Shown here: positions 4,939 through 5,458 of the stretch, piece by piece
How the letters are laid out: every line of letters starts with the position of its first letter
How positions within the stretch are numbered: the stretch's first letter is position 1
Source: JAADHY01 sp964428935
Lineage (GTDB): Bacteria > Planctomycetota > Planctomycetia > Planctomycetales > Planctomycetaceae
NCBI GenBank assembly: GCA_964428935.1
Contig: CAYSAG010000336.1
Location: 1-5,458, forward strand
Length of the DNA: 5,458 nucleotides
Direction of reading: 5' to 3'
Position numbers and translations under genes: made by a program
Notes under the pieces: generated by a model
The model's input: only the letters and a program-made list of their open reading frames with translations
What the model was told of the DNA's origin: nothing
Databases searched by the model: none

Positions 4939-5070
4939 ACTCTTGTTGGTCATGCGGAGCGGACGCTGGTGTTGCTTGCCTTGTGCAACCGCTCAACCGC
5001 TGTCCGATAGCCAGCGGGCTTGCAAGTTCGACGGCTCGTTTGAATTGCCCCCGATCGCCGCTCCGCAACT

Positions 5071-5120
5071 GCAGACCGCTTAGCACTTAACCGCCAAGGT
5101 TGATTCCGGTCAGCTTTTTT
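5071..5120 (+). terminator. Terminator-like element or attenuator before rpoB
   Basis: GCAGACCG (5071-5078) pairs with CGGTCAGC (5107-5114) with one A-A mismatch, and the 3' arm runs straight into six T's (5115-5120). A small AACC/GGTT hairpin (5089-5092, 5098-5101) nests inside. A competing shorter hairpin, GTTGA (5099-5103) with TCAGC (5110-5114), also ends at the T-run. A stem abutting T6 suggests partial termination before rpoB; the long loop and mismatch keep confidence low. The rpoB ribosome binding site begins at the very next base. Confidence 0.4.
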
Positions 5121-5135
5121 GAGGAAGAGGGACGT

Positions 5136-5458
5136 ATGCCAGTTCCAGCCACACGCACGGTCGTCACCGAGTCGGTTCGTCATTTCGGAAAGCTGCACCA
5201 TGCGGTCGATACGTCGGAGCTGCTGGAGAACCTGACTCGGATTCAGACCGAGTCGTACGCGCGGTTCCTCCAAGCCGACAAGAAGCCGCACGAGCGAAAG
5301 AACGAAGGCTTGGAGGCCATTCTGCGCGAGACCTTCCCGATCGAGAGCTACGACGGCCAGTACTCGCTGGAATACCTGGGCTACGAGCTCGGCAAGCCCC
5401 GTTACACCCCGACCGAATGCCGTCAGCTTCGGCTGACTTACGGTCGTCCGTTCCGCGT
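5136..5458 (+). CDS. rpoB: RNA polymerase beta subunit, N-terminal part (runs off window)
   Basis: RpoB is the beta subunit of RNA polymerase and forms one side of the catalytic cleft. Only the first 107 residues (of well over 1,000 expected) are present, and the frame stays open to the window end. Recognisable beta N-terminal features are the helix LLENLTRIQTESYARFLQAD (29-48), FPIESYDG (67-74, compare FPIQSYSG in E. coli), LEYLGYELGKP (78-88), and ECRQLRLTYGRPFR (94-107, where E. coli has an ECQ..GVTYSAPLR pattern). The start ATG 5136 is preceded by a purine-rich site, GAGGAAGAGGG (5121-5131), with good spacing. Its place after rplL is the standard order; rpoC would be expected downstream, outside the window. 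Confidence 0.96.
   Translation, partial: MPVPATRTVVTESVRHFGKLHHAVDTSELLENLTRIQTESYARFLQADKKPHERKNEGLEAILRETFPIESYDGQYSLEYLGYELGKPRYTPTECRQLRLTYGRPFR

Larger units (their letters stand above)
4583..5135. other. Gene-free rplL–rpoB spacer
   Basis: No credible gene lies in these 553 bases: overlapping frames around 4652-5090 on the + strand lack a ribosome binding site and any family features, and minus-strand frames are no better. In order it holds a stem right after rplL (4587-4620), a ten-pair hairpin (4666-4689), a possible promoter (4701-4729), a hairpin (4917-4938), and a terminator-like element with T6 (5071-5120) abutting the rpoB ribosome binding site. In E. coli the corresponding spacer contains an attenuator and an RNase III site that separate ribosomal-protein from polymerase-subunit expression; a similar role is inferred here. 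Confidence 0.55.

Noticed and set aside
4652..5090. Two overlapping + strand open frames in the rplL–rpoB spacer
   Set aside because: They overlap each other in different frames, lack ribosome binding sites and family features, and cover the hairpins and possible promoter.

Overview
The window is a conserved bacterial information-processing locus read entirely on the + strand: tRNA-Trp (3' end only) – secE – nusG – rplK – rplA – rplJ – rplL – rpoB (5' end only). Gene order, protein lengths and family signature motifs all agree, so the core annotation is secure. The DNA is GC-rich. SecE is long, with three membrane segments and an N-terminal LYKKNQGR stretch, and L1 and L10 have a particular flavour. 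Together with the tRNA-Trp/secE arrangement and the unusually long spacers, this suggests a planctomycete, possibly of the Pirellulales type. That placement comes from protein resemblance recalled by eye, not from a search.

Layout. Bases 1-34 are the 3' part of tRNA-Trp, with no encoded CCA, followed by a compact intrinsic terminator (51-76). A 494-base spacer without a credible gene leads to secE (529-960); it holds a 20-base tandem repeat and two clean inverted repeats. A second gene-free spacer of 534 bases separates secE from nusG (1495-2091). It contains a very GC-rich hairpin, a terminator-like hairpin ending in six T's, and, directly overlapping that T-run, a possible promoter for nusG. 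nusG and rplK (2101-2529) are tightly coupled, with only 9 bases between them. rplA (2654-3358), rplJ (3444-3989) and rplL (4163-4582) follow with spacers of 124, 85 and 173 bases. A 553-base gene-free spacer, with several hairpins, a possible TTGACA promoter and a terminator-like element just before the ribosome binding site, leads to rpoB (5136 to beyond the window end).

How the genes work together. SecE is a subunit of the SecYEG translocon. NusG is the transcription elongation factor that links RNA polymerase to the ribosome and to Rho. L11 and L1 form part of the ribosomal GTPase-centre base and the E-site stalk. L10 and L7/L12 form the flexible stalk that recruits translation GTPases. 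RpoB is the catalytic beta subunit of RNA polymerase. Clustering lets the cell balance ribosome and polymerase synthesis.

I found no new mobile, defence or biosynthetic system here. What deserves a second look is the non-coding DNA: the apparent break between secE and nusG, the structured rplL-rpoB spacer, competing hairpins between rplK and rplA, and an 18-base motif shared by two spacers.
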